A stretch of 12,986 nucleotides of DNA from Clostridiales bacterium (GCA_003522945.1 DPHR01000005.1:1-12986), one strand, 5' to 3'. Counted from the first letter of the stretch, positions 6,292-12,930 are shown. Notes: generated by a model from the sequence alone, not told the origin. Numbers and translations are program-made.

Positions 6292-7107
6292 TTATTCATG
6301 GAGCACCCGCTCCAGAAACCGTGCCGCCTGGGCGAACCATCCGGCGCAGCCGTGGGATACATGCTTCTCCTCGCCGACCGTCGCGCGCGTGCCGAGACTC
6401 ACGCCGTGCACGCCAGTGCCGTAAATATGCAGCTCATAGGGGATCTTTTCTCGCGCGAGTGCCGAAGCAAAGAGCAGCGAGTTTTCCGCGTTAACCATTT
6501 CGTCCGTAGCCGTGTGCCAGAGAAAGACCGGCGGGACACACCCGCTCACCTGCGTTTCCAGCGACACGCTCCGGCGCATTTTCGGCGTATCCTGCGCACC
6601 GAGAAGGTTATGGATTGACTCCTCGTGCGCCGCCGCGCCGGCGGTGATGACCGGATAACCGAGCACAAGCGCGTTCGGGCGAAGCTCCTCCCTTTCGGCC
6701 TCCGCCACTGCGCTGAGAGCAGGACGGTCCCACTTGCAGGCGTATTCCGCGGCAAGATGGCCTCCGGCGGAAAATCCGGCGATGACGATCGCGTCTTTCC
6801 GCACATGCCACTCTCCGGCGTTTTGCCGGATGAGCCGCACCGTGCGCGCGAGCTGCTCTAGCGCGGCGGGATAAATACCCTTTTCTGTGCTGTAGCGCAA
6901 AGAGAAAACGTGATACCCTTCGGCGAGAAAGGCGCAGGCGAGCGGCTCGGATTCGCGGTCATTCGTAAAGCGGTACGCGCCGCCGGGACAGAGGATTACC
7001 GCCGGACGGTCCTTCCAGCGGATGCGCTCCGACATATCCAGCACATAGCATTCGAGCACAGCCGTATGCCCGCCGGAGCTCTGAATGGGAAGGGAAAATG
7101 TCTTCAC
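6292..7107 (-). CDS. Alpha/beta-hydrolase esterase (acetyl esterase-like)
   Basis: A 271-residue cytoplasmic serine esterase/lipase-like alpha/beta hydrolase without a signal peptide. The oxyanion segment is VILCPGGAY, the nucleophile elbow is GFSAGGH, the likely acid is the Asp in HTATDEMVN and the likely base is the His in GTGVHGVS. Related proteins deacetylate acetylated xylan or pectin fragments, so removing acetyl groups from imported sugar acids is a reasonable inference. I chose the GTG at 7107 because AAAGGAG lies 11 bp upstream. The in-frame ATG at 7152 lacks a ribosome binding site and lies inside the 16-bp operator-like site at 7137-7152. The HIT gene follows closely. It begins a new transcription unit after the eda terminator. 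Confidence 0.85.
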   Translation of the reverse strand: MKTFSLPIQSSGGHTAVLECYVLDMSERIRWKDRPAVILCPGGAYRFTNDRESEPLACAFLAEGYHVFSLRYSTEKGIYPAALEQLARTVRLIRQNAGEWHVRKDAIVIAGFSAGGHLAAEYACKWDRPALSAVAEAEREELRPNALVLGYPVITAGAAAHEESIHNLLGAQDTPKMRRSVSLETQVSGCVPPVFLWHTATDEMVNAENSLLFASALAREKIPYELHIYGTGVHGVSLGTRATVGEEKHVSHGCAGWFAQAARFLERVLHE

Positions 7108-7136
7108 GCCGCGGTTTTCTCCTTTCTCTCGCGGTA

Positions 7137-7165
7137 TGTTTACCGGTTTCATCTCGGCCGGTAAA
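7137..7165 (-). promoter_or_regulatory. Candidate promoter with overlapping operator, esterase unit
   Basis: On the minus strand TTTACC (7165-7160), a 17-bp spacer and TAAACA (7142-7137) form a weak promoter. The end of the spacer and the -10 lie within ATGAAACCGGTAAACA (7137-7152), which is 15/16 identical to the site before the RraA-like gene. An additional inverted repeat, TTTACCGG-11-CCGGTAAA, spans 7139-7165. The placement suggests that a repressor binding here would block the promoter; the resident LacI protein is the obvious candidate. Confidence 0.55.
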
Positions 7166-7187
7166 AAAGCAGCGGTGCATACCGCCG
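7163..7187 (-). terminator. Intrinsic terminator after eda
   Basis: A 7-bp stem (CGGCGGT / ACCGCTG, one G-U pair) with an ATGC loop is followed on the minus strand by C and TTTTTT. It starts 18 bp after the eda stop codon. It divides the cluster into an upstream unit (RraA-like, lacI, kdgK, eda) and a downstream unit beginning with the esterase. Its T-run merges into the -35-like box of the next promoter. Confidence 0.75.
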
Positions 7188-7204
7188 TTCGGAAAAAACG
7201 GGGA

Positions 7205-7843
7205 TCAGACGCGGATATCGGAAACGGTTTTCAAAGTCCCGCGGCAGATTTCCGTGATGCGTCCGTAGTTCTCTTCGCGGATGAGCTTTTTCGGGCAGAG
7301 CCAGCTGCCGCCGCAGGCGAGAACGTTCGGAAGTGCAAGATAGTCGGCCAGATTCTTTTCGCCGATGCCGCCGGTTGGCATGAACTTTACCTGCGAAAAC
7401 ACTGCGCCGAGCGCTTTAAGCATTGGCACGCCGCCGGCCTGCTCGGCGGGGAAAAACTTCACGCAGGTCATGCCGTCGCAGACGGCCTTCTGCAGCTCAC
7501 TCGCCGTGGCGATGCCGGGGAAAAACGGCAGGCTCTGCGCACGGCACCATGTGAGCAGTGGCTCGCTGTAGCCGGGGCTTACGATGAACTGCGCTCCGGC
7601 GCTCTGCGCGCCCTCGGCGGTCTTCACATCGAGCACCGTTCCTGCGCCGACGCACATCTCCGGCACCGCTTCGGCAATGCGCCGGATGGACTCCTGCGCA
7701 GCCGCGGTTCGGTAAGTGACCTCCATGACCGGAACACCGCCTTCAAGAAGCGCTCTGGCCAGCGGTATGGCACGGTCGGCATCGTCCAGCACGACGACCG
7801 GCACAACGCCGAGACGTCCGAAAAGCTCGTAAATATCTCTCAT
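7205..7843 (-). CDS. eda: KDPG aldolase (2-dehydro-3-deoxyphosphogluconate aldolase)
   Basis: A 212-residue class I aldolase that cleaves 2-keto-3-deoxy-6-phosphogluconate to pyruvate and glyceraldehyde-3-phosphate, the last step of the Entner-Doudoroff/uronate route. Motifs in order are MEVTYRT with Glu41 and Arg45, VGAGTVLD (65-72), SPGYSEPLL (89-97), FFPGIAT, Schiff-base Lys129 in CVKFFPAE, PTGGIG (156-161) and GGSWL. The length matches E. coli Eda. The start is the ATG at 7843, overlapping the kdgK stop as ATGA, with GGAGGG about 4-5 bp upstream. The open frame extends far upstream, but that extension is only a shadow of kdgK. Related KDPGal or KHG activity cannot be excluded. Confidence 0.95.
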   Translation of the reverse strand: MRDIYELFGRLGVVPVVVLDDADRAIPLARALLEGGVPVMEVTYRTAAAQESIRRIAEAVPEMCVGAGTVLDVKTAEGAQSAGAQFIVSPGYSEPLLTWCRAQSLPFFPGIATASELQKAVCDGMTCVKFFPAEQAGGVPMLKALGAVFSQVKFMPTGGIGEKNLADYLALPNVLACGGSWLCPKKLIREENYGRITEICRGTLKTVSDIRV

Positions 7844-8805
7844 TTGTCCCTCCATTCCGGTTCGCCGGCCATGAAGCGCTCGAGTTCCCGCCGGGAGGGA
7901 AGGCCGTCGTTGTCGCCCTTGCTCAGAAGCTGGATCGCGCCGATGGCGCAGCCGCGGCGCACCGCCTCGGCAAGAGGCATATCCTCGAGCAGTGCCGTGA
8001 GCACTCCGGCGGCGAAGCCGTCGCCCGCGCCGACCGTATCCACGATCCTGTCCACATGGAAGCCCGGAACATAGCCGCTCTCCCCGCCGGCAGAAGCGTA
8101 ATACGCGCCCTTCGCGCCGAGCTTTACGACAACAGTCTTCGTTCCGCGGGCGATATACCACGCGGCGATCTTTTCAGGATCGTCCTCGCCCATGAGGATC
8201 TTCGCTTCCTTGACGCCGGGGAGAAAAATATCGGCCTGTTCGGCGATACCGTTAAGGCATTCGGCCATTTTTTCCGTGTCCGGCCAGAGCTGCAGCCGGA
8301 GATTCGGATCGAACGACAGCTTCACGCCGCTCCCCCTTGTGCGCGCCGCAAGTGCAAGGACGGCTTCGCGTGCAGAGTCGGAAAGCGCAGGTGTGATGCC
8401 CGTCATATGCACCAGCGCGCAGGCGGAAAGGTCGAGCGCGGCGACGTCCTCCGCCGACAGCGTGGAAGCCGCGCTGCCGCGCCGGAAGTAGAAGATGCTG
8501 GGATCGCCCTCGGCCACCATGGATTTGAACATGAAGCCAGCGGGGCGCTCGTCGGAGAAGAGGATATGTCCGGTAGAAATGCCGATTTCCTCCATCCGGT
8601 TGGTAATGCGTTTTCCGAACGGATCGCGGCCGAGCTTCGTCATGTACGACACCTCGTGGCCGAGGCGCTTCATGCCGATGGCCACATTCAGCTCCGCACC
8701 GCACGTCGTGAAGGAAAAGTGATCTACGTCCTCCAGCCGTCCGGTCTCCTCGGCGATGAACAGACCCATCGGTTCACCGACCAGGAGCGTGGTTTTATGA
8801 TTCAT
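7840..8805 (-). CDS. kdgK: 2-keto-3-deoxygluconate kinase (PfkB family)
   Basis: A 321-residue PfkB-family sugar kinase expected to phosphorylate KDG at C6 using ATP. The N-terminal glycine signature is CGAELNVAIGMKRLG (35-49). SFDPNLRLQLW (164-174) resembles the FDPNxRxxLW stretch typical of KDG kinases. The C-terminal signature DTVGAGDGFAAG (256-267) carries catalytic base Asp262. The start overlaps the lacI stop (ATGA), and its own stop overlaps the eda start (ATGA), so regulator, kinase and aldolase are probably translated as a coupled series. Pairing with eda makes KDG a much better guess than fructose or ribose. Confidence 0.93.
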   Translation of the reverse strand: MNHKTTLLVGEPMGLFIAEETGRLEDVDHFSFTTCGAELNVAIGMKRLGHEVSYMTKLGRDPFGKRITNRMEEIGISTGHILFSDERPAGFMFKSMVAEGDPSIFYFRRGSAASTLSAEDVAALDLSACALVHMTGITPALSDSAREAVLALAARTRGSGVKLSFDPNLRLQLWPDTEKMAECLNGIAEQADIFLPGVKEAKILMGEDDPEKIAAWYIARGTKTVVVKLGAKGAYYASAGGESGYVPGFHVDRIVDTVGAGDGFAAGVLTALLEDMPLAEAVRRGCAIGAIQLLSKGDNDGLPSRRELERFMAGEPEWRDK

Positions 8806-9878
8806 TGCGTATCATCCTTTTTGATTTCACCGGAGAGCCGCGTTGTGGAGCGGCGGATGCTCAGCCTGCAGCCGAGCATGAGCTCCGTTGGCTCGGCGTT
8901 CTCCGTTTCGATGTTCTCCACGAGCAGACGGGCGGCATGCGTGCCGATGTCTCTCGCAGGAACGTAAATGGTCGTGATGTTTGGCTCCACGAGCGTCGCC
9001 CAGCTCATCTCTTGCTGCCAGTTCCAGTCTTCAGGACCGCACAGGCCGATCTCCTCCGGCATGGAGAGAGCGCGTGAATGGATCGCCTTATAGGCCTGAA
9101 CGGTCGTAACGCTGTTGCCGCCGATTACGGCGGGCACATCGCCGGGCCGGAGACGGCAGCAGAGCTCGTCGAGCTGCATGGAGGCGGTGATGCCGAGCTT
9201 CGTGCTGACAACGAACACATCGTCGCCCGGGTCGTAGCCGTAGATCTCCTTCACCGCGGCAATGAAAGCGTCCTTGCGGCGCTGACGGGTGGAGTTTTTC
9301 TCCCAGCGCTGGGTGAAAAGCACCGGCCGCGTATAGCCCTGCTCTTTGAGATGCGCCACGAGATCGTGGAACGGCTTTTCCTGCTCGATCGTGACGATGT
9401 TGAAGCGGTAATTGCTGATATAGCGGTCGCACAGCACAACCGGCAGGCCGCGGCTCGCCACGCCGATAAGATGGTTGTTCTGGCTGGACGTGGTGTTGAC
9501 CAGAAGCCCCGCAACGCCCTTGGAGATGAGCATATCGATGAGTTCCTCTTCCTTCTGCAGGCTGTCGTCGCAGTTGGCAAAGATCGGAACATAGCCGCGC
9601 TCCGCCAGATAGTCCCCGATGGCGATGATCAGCGCCGATGAGAACGGCGTGGACATATCGGATATGAGAACGCCGATCAGATTCGTTTTCTTGCGCTTGA
9701 GATTGCGGGCGATGTCGCTCGGCTGGTAGTTCGTCAGCTCGATGGCGGCACGCACCCGCTCGCGGGTCTTTTCGCTCATCATTTCCCCGTGTCCGTTGAT
9801 GTAACGGGAAATGGTGGTTTTTGACACGCCTACGGCTCTCGCGATATCATCGATCGTTGTCTTGGACTCTCTGGCCAT
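8802..9878 (-). CDS. LacI-family transcriptional regulator (probable KdgR-type repressor of the cluster)
   Basis: A 358-residue LacI/GalR regulator. The N-terminal helix-turn-helix covers about residues 8-28 (TTIDDIARAVGVSKTTISRY), and the hinge SDIARNLKRKKT (54-65) includes Leu60, the position that in LacI relatives inserts into a central CpG step. A periplasmic-binding-protein-like effector domain follows from about residue 67 (LIGVLISDMSTPFSS). The start has AAAGGGG 8 bp upstream. It lies between the RraA-like gene and kdgK and overlaps kdgK by 4 bp, so it most likely senses a pathway intermediate such as KDG. Candidate operators with a central CG sit before the RraA-like gene, before the esterase and at its own promoter. 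Confidence 0.92.
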   Translation of the reverse strand: MARESKTTIDDIARAVGVSKTTISRYINGHGEMMSEKTRERVRAAIELTNYQPSDIARNLKRKKTNLIGVLISDMSTPFSSALIIAIGDYLAERGYVPIFANCDDSLQKEEELIDMLISKGVAGLLVNTTSSQNNHLIGVASRGLPVVLCDRYISNYRFNIVTIEQEKPFHDLVAHLKEQGYTRPVLFTQRWEKNSTRQRRKDAFIAAVKEIYGYDPGDDVFVVSTKLGITASMQLDELCCRLRPGDVPAVIGGNSVTTVQAYKAIHSRALSMPEEIGLCGPEDWNWQQEMSWATLVEPNITTIYVPARDIGTHAARLLVENIETENAEPTELMLGCRLSIRRSTTRLSGEIKKDDTQ

Positions 9879-9911
9879 GGAGCAGACCCCTTTCGCCTTT
9901 TTTCTTAATTT

Positions 9912-9950
9912 TTACGTAAGTATCATAACAGGGAAAGGGGCGCTTGACAA
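9912..9950 (-). promoter_or_regulatory. Promoter of the LacI-family gene with palindrome at the start site
   Basis: On the minus strand TTGTCA (9950-9945), a 17-bp spacer and TATGAT (9927-9922) form a near-consensus sigma-A promoter. TTACGTAA (9912-9919), a perfect 8-bp palindrome with a central CG, falls at the predicted transcription start about 7 bp downstream of the -10. This suits autoregulation. The -35 directly abuts the stop codon of the RraA-like gene. Confidence 0.75.
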
Positions 9951-10886
9951 TCACACGTCGCAGAGATCGAGACGGCAGGAGTCGAGATTGTAGCGCTCGT
10001 GTTCGAGATCGCGGCGCTCGATGATGAGCTGGCGTTCCTTCTCCCAGGTCAGATGACGATAGGGCTCAGCCTTCTCGTCGGTCTTGAGCCAGTTCATGAA
10101 GTCCTCAAAAATTTCAGGCTGCCACGGGAACTCATCGATGGCGGTGGCGGAGTAGACGCCCTCGTGAATGCGCTGGAAGCCGAAAATGTCGCGGACATGG
10201 ATCTTCTCGGCGTCGTCGGCAACTTCCTCTGCCATGTGCGGCGGGATGAAGCACACGCCGCTCTCGCAGGCGTAAACAACGTCACCGGGGAGGCAGGTGG
10301 CGTGGCCGATGCGGCAGGGCGCGTTGTAGCCGACGAGCGTGATATCGCGGATCGGCGAGGGGTGGAAGCCGCGGTAGAAGATGTTGATATCCTCAATCTC
10401 GCGGATCTGCTGCAGATCGCGGATGCTGCCCCATACGACGGCGCCGCCGCGCTTCGTCTTCTGGCGGATCACGGTGGCAAGATTGCCGCCGACGAGCGTG
10501 CCGTACTCGGTCTTATCGAAAAGGTCGGCGACAAAAACGTCGTCCTCAACCAGGCCGTCCACGACCCACTGGTTGTACATACCCTTCATGCCCTGGCTCT
10601 TAGCCTGACGCATCATAGCAAGCTCCAGATCCTCGCGGATGGGAACGAACGTCGCCGTCACGGCGCGACCGACGGTCGGCTTCTGCGTGTTGTGCGTGCA
10701 CTTGAACTCACCCTGGAACTGATAGTTGTTCAGCTTCATCCAGGCCAGACGCCAAACTTCCTCGATGCTCATGTTGCGCAGACGCTCGAGAACGCTGTCG
10801 GAAACGCGGGGGCGTCCGTCCGGGAAGCGCTCGCCGGTCCAATAAGAAGTCATCTGAATGATGTCATCACGGTTGTTGAACTGCAT
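9951..10886 (-). CDS. RraA-family protein (HMG/CHA aldolase-like), long form
   Basis: A 311-residue protein containing an RraA/dimethylmenaquinone-methyltransferase-like domain (the old name is misleading). The core is about residues 70-232, with DGLVEDDVFVADLFDK, LVGGNLATVIRQKTKRGG and the signature GSIRDLQQI with Arg156-Asp157. In HMG/CHA aldolases this Arg-Asp pair binds substrate and Mg2+. PVGD-like positions are replaced by LPGDVVYACESGVCFIPP (199-216). It is clearly longer than the roughly 160-230 residues of classical RraA/HMG aldolases, with about 65 residues before and 80 after the core; the C-terminal tail is charged and probably helical. The start has AAAGGA 11 bp upstream. It is the first gene of the cluster, which suggests a catabolic role such as retro-aldol or decarboxylation of a sugar-derived keto acid. 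The actual substrate is unknown. Confidence 0.82.
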   Translation of the reverse strand: MQFNNRDDIIQMTSYWTGERFPDGRPRVSDSVLERLRNMSIEEVWRLAWMKLNNYQFQGEFKCTHNTQKPTVGRAVTATFVPIREDLELAMMRQAKSQGMKGMYNQWVVDGLVEDDVFVADLFDKTEYGTLVGGNLATVIRQKTKRGGAVVWGSIRDLQQIREIEDINIFYRGFHPSPIRDITLVGYNAPCRIGHATCLPGDVVYACESGVCFIPPHMAEEVADDAEKIHVRDIFGFQRIHEGVYSATAIDEFPWQPEIFEDFMNWLKTDEKAEPYRHLTWEKERQLIIERRDLEHERYNLDSCRLDLCDV

Positions 10887-10920
10887 GGTGTATAAGTTCC
10901 TTTCTGCTCCGGCTGTTATT

Positions 10921-10949
10921 TGTTAACCGGTTTCATTCCGCGGGATAAA
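10921..10949 (-). promoter_or_regulatory. Candidate promoter with overlapping operator, RraA-like unit
   Basis: On the minus strand TTTATC (10949-10944), a 17-bp spacer and TTAACA (10926-10921) form a weak promoter. The end of the spacer and the -10 lie in ATGAAACCGGTTAACA (10921-10936), which contains the palindrome AACCGGTT. The same arrangement recurs before the esterase gene. A transcript from here would have a leader of about 28 nt that retains the ribosome binding site. Confidence 0.55.
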
Positions 10950-10984
10950 AGAACGCCCTCGGCGCGATCCGATGGGCTGGTTCT
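10950..10984 (-). terminator. Terminator-like hairpin upstream of the RraA-like gene
   Basis: On the minus strand AGAAC pairs with GTTCT, GCCC with GGGC and TCGG with CCGA, with small bulges and a 6-nt loop; TTTA follows directly. It resembles an intrinsic terminator with a short T-run. No minus-strand gene lies upstream, so it may insulate the cluster from stray leftward transcription, or act as an attenuator if a promoter exists further up (a possible TACAAT box is at 11038-11033). Confidence 0.5.
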
Positions 10985-11076
10985 CTTTTCGCCGTCATTC
11001 TCTCGCATTTTTCCGCTTTTGTCTACCCCAAAATTGTATTTTCATACAGCCTAATAAAAAACTCCGCGCCATTTTG

Positions 11077-11113
11077 GTAACTTAAACGAAAAGTTACGAA
11101 ATCGGTTTCGTAA
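11077..11113. promoter_or_regulatory. Two overlapping palindromes, candidate regulator binding sites
   Basis: GTAACTT-7-AAGTTAC (11077-11097) and TTACGAAA-tcgg-TTTCGTAA (11094-11113) are perfect inverted repeats that share four bases. The second has an 8-bp arm and contains GAAATCGGTTTC, similar to the CCGG-centred sites in the cluster. They lie about 190-225 bp upstream of the RraA-like start and about 60-90 bp upstream of the ylxM promoter -35. They may be an auxiliary operator for the LacI-type regulator. Confidence 0.55.
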
Positions 11114-11127
11114 TGGAAACGTTTCTT
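11113..11127 (+). promoter_or_regulatory. cre-like site (CcpA) or additional LacI-type operator
   Basis: ATGGAAACGTTTCTT matches 14 of 15 positions of the B. subtilis cre consensus WTGNAANCGNWNNCW, and its centre GAAACGTTTC is a perfect 10-bp palindrome. Carbon catabolite control would suit a sugar-acid cluster. It could equally be bound by the local LacI-family protein, since both protein types recognise CG-centred dyads. Confidence 0.5.
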
Positions 11128-11169
11128 CGTATTGGAGCAAGTTTTCTCCCCGCTGTCAGCGAAAAAGCC

Positions 11170-11198
11170 TTGACAGGCTCGCTTTGGGCGGGTATAAT
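11170..11198 (+). promoter_or_regulatory. Consensus sigma-A promoter of ylxM-ffh
   Basis: TTGACA (11170-11175), exactly 17 bp, then TATAAT (11193-11198) is a perfect match to the vegetative consensus. The predicted start near 11205 leaves a leader of about 39 nt carrying GGGAGG before the ylxM ATG. The strength suits a housekeeping gene pair. The rest of the 357-bp stretch between the divergent genes holds the sites listed separately, and I see no small gene in it. Confidence 0.92.
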
Positions 11199-11243
11199 GT
11201 GCCGGTGACAGGGAAAAATCCTTGACAGAGGGAGGCAGAGAGT

Positions 11244-11597
11244 ATGGAAGAAGCGCTCTTTCGCACGATGCTCTTTGACTCTTACGGCGAGCTGCTCACC
11301 GAAAAGCAGCGCGAGTATTTTGACCTGCATTACAACGAAGACCTCTCTCTTGCCGAGATCGCGCAGAGCGAGGGCGTTTCCCGGCAGAGCGTGTGGGACA
11401 TCATCCGCCGCGCCGAGGAGACGATGCGCCGGTTTGAAGAGAAGACCGGGCTGGTCGCGCGCTTCGCCGCCGAGCGGGACATTCTCGCCGCGGCGCAGGA
11501 AAAGCTCGCGCGGCTCGAAACCATGACCGATGGCGCCGCGCAGAGCTTAGCGCGCGAGATCGCCGCCGCATTACAGGAGCTGGGACATGGCATTTGA
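11244..11597 (+). CDS. ylxM: YlxM/p13-family putative DNA-binding protein (SRP-associated)
   Basis: A 117-residue protein of the YlxM/p13 family (UPF0122), with a sigma-70 region 4-like helix-turn-helix at about residues 19-62 (LTEKQREYFDLHYNEDLSLA, then IAQSEGVSRQSVWDIIRRAE). The C-terminal half is an alanine-rich charged helix. In Firmicutes and Mollicutes it is encoded next to ffh and is thought to modulate the signal recognition particle pathway. The start has GGGAGG 8 bp upstream. The gene overlaps the ffh start by 11 bp, so expression of the two is coupled. Confidence 0.93.
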   Translation: MEEALFRTMLFDSYGELLTEKQREYFDLHYNEDLSLAEIAQSEGVSRQSVWDIIRRAEETMRRFEEKTGLVARFAAERDILAAAQEKLARLETMTDGAAQSLAREIAAALQELGHGI

Positions 11598-12930
11598 AAA
11601 TCTTTCCGACAAACTCAATAACGTTTTCAAAAAGCTCCGCGGCAAGGGCCGCCTGTCGGAGTCGGACGTAAAGGAAGCGATGCGCGAGGTGCGTCTCGCG
11701 CTGCTCGAGGCCGACGTGAGCTACAAGGTCGTCAAGGACTTTGTCAAATCCGTCAGCGAGCGTGCCGTCGGCGCGGACGTGCTCGAGAGTCTCTCCCCCG
11801 CGCAGATGGTCATCAAGATCGTCAACGAGGAGCTGTGCGCGCTCATGGGCGGCCAGAGTCAGAAGCTCAACATCGGCTCAAAGTCGCCGAGCGTCGTGAT
11901 GCTCGTCGGTCTGCAGGGCGCCGGTAAAACCACGAACGGCGCGAAGCTCGCCGCGCTCATGCGCAAGAGCCAGAACAAGCGCCCCCTGCTCGTCGCGTGC
12001 GACGTATACCGTCCCGCCGCGATCGATCAGCTCAAGACCGTCGGCAAAAAGCTCGATCTTCCCGTATACGAGGAAGGCCAGGGCGACCCGGTGGAGATCG
12101 CCAAGCACGCGATCGACCACGCCCGCCGCCACGGAAACGATCTCGTATTTCTCGATACCGCCGGACGGCTCCACATCGACGAGGCGCTCATGGACGAGCT
12201 GCGCCGCATCAAGGCCGAGACCGAACCGGCGGAGATTTTGCTCGTCGTGGACGCGATGACCGGCCAGGACGCCGTGAACGCCGCCGCCACCTTTGACGAG
12301 GCGCTCGGCATCACCGGCGTGATGCTCACCAAGCTCGACGGCGACGCCCGCGGCGGCGCCGCGCTCTCCGTCAAGGCCGTGACGGGCAAGCCCATCAAGT
12401 TCGCCGGCGTCGGCGAAAAGCTCGACGCCATTGAGGTCTTCCACCCCGACCGCATGGCGAGCCGCATTCTCGGCATGGGCGACGTGCTCACGCTCATCGA
12501 AAAGGCGGAGGCCGCCGTCGATGAGAAGAAAGCGCAGGAGCTCGCCGAAAAGCTCAAAAAGAACCGCTTCACGCTGACCGATTATCTCGACCAGCTCAAC
12601 TCCATGAAGAACATGGGCTCGCTGCAGGAGCTCGCCGGGATGGTGCCGGGGCTGGACGCCAAGGCGCTCGCCGGCGCGAAGATCGACGAGAAGGCCATGG
12701 CGCATACCGAGGCGATCATCCTCTCCATGACTCCCGCCGAACGCGAAAACCCCTCGATTTTGAACTCCAGCCGCAAGCGGCGCATCGCCGCGGGCGCGGG
12801 CGTCGGCGTGGTGGACATCAACCGTCTGCTCAAGCAGTTTGAAATGATGCAGACGATGGCGCGCCAGCTTTCCGGCAAGAAAATGAAGCGCTTCCAGCGC
12901 GGCGGCGGCAAAATGCCGTTCGGCTTCTGA
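11587..12930 (+). CDS. ffh: Signal recognition particle protein Ffh (SRP54 GTPase)
   Basis: A full-length 447-residue Ffh, which binds SRP RNA and signal sequences of nascent membrane and secreted proteins and delivers ribosomes to FtsY. The N domain (1-95) contains the ALLEADV motif (38-44). The G domain has P-loop GLQGAGKTT (108-116), DVYRPAAIDQL (139-149), DTAGR (190-194), TKLDGDARGGAALS (248-261) and the closing GVGEKLDAIEVFHPDR. The M domain (about 296-447) carries SRKRRIAAGAGV and INRLLKQFEMM, the RNA-binding region, and ends in a basic Gly-rich tail. One P-loop position usually Thr is Asn117. The start has AGGAG 7 bp upstream and lies within the end of ylxM. The 56 bases after it show no gene or terminator. 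Confidence 0.98.
   Translation: MAFENLSDKLNNVFKKLRGKGRLSESDVKEAMREVRLALLEADVSYKVVKDFVKSVSERAVGADVLESLSPAQMVIKIVNEELCALMGGQSQKLNIGSKSPSVVMLVGLQGAGKTTNGAKLAALMRKSQNKRPLLVACDVYRPAAIDQLKTVGKKLDLPVYEEGQGDPVEIAKHAIDHARRHGNDLVFLDTAGRLHIDEALMDELRRIKAETEPAEILLVVDAMTGQDAVNAAATFDEALGITGVMLTKLDGDARGGAALSVKAVTGKPIKFAGVGEKLDAIEVFHPDRMASRILGMGDVLTLIEKAEAAVDEKKAQELAEKLKKNRFTLTDYLDQLNSMKNMGSLQELAGMVPGLDAKALAGAKIDEKAMAHTEAIILSMTPAERENPSILNSSRKRRIAAGAGVGVVDINRLLKQFEMMQTMARQLSGKKMKRFQRGGGKMPFGF

Noticed and set aside
7844..8161. N-terminal extension of the KDPG aldolase frame
   Set aside because: The extension is Arg-rich shadow of kdgK. The true start at 7843 has GGAGGG and an ATGA overlap, and gives the normal Eda length.
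11033..11038. TACAAT on the minus strand as the -10 of the RraA-like gene
   Set aside because: No acceptable -35 lies 16-18 bp upstream, only a T-run, and a terminator-like hairpin sits between it and the gene. Kept only as an alternative in the hairpin entry.
11222..11227. A second TTGACA just before ylxM
   Set aside because: No -10 box lies at the right distance before the start codon, and it is downstream of the consensus promoter's start site.
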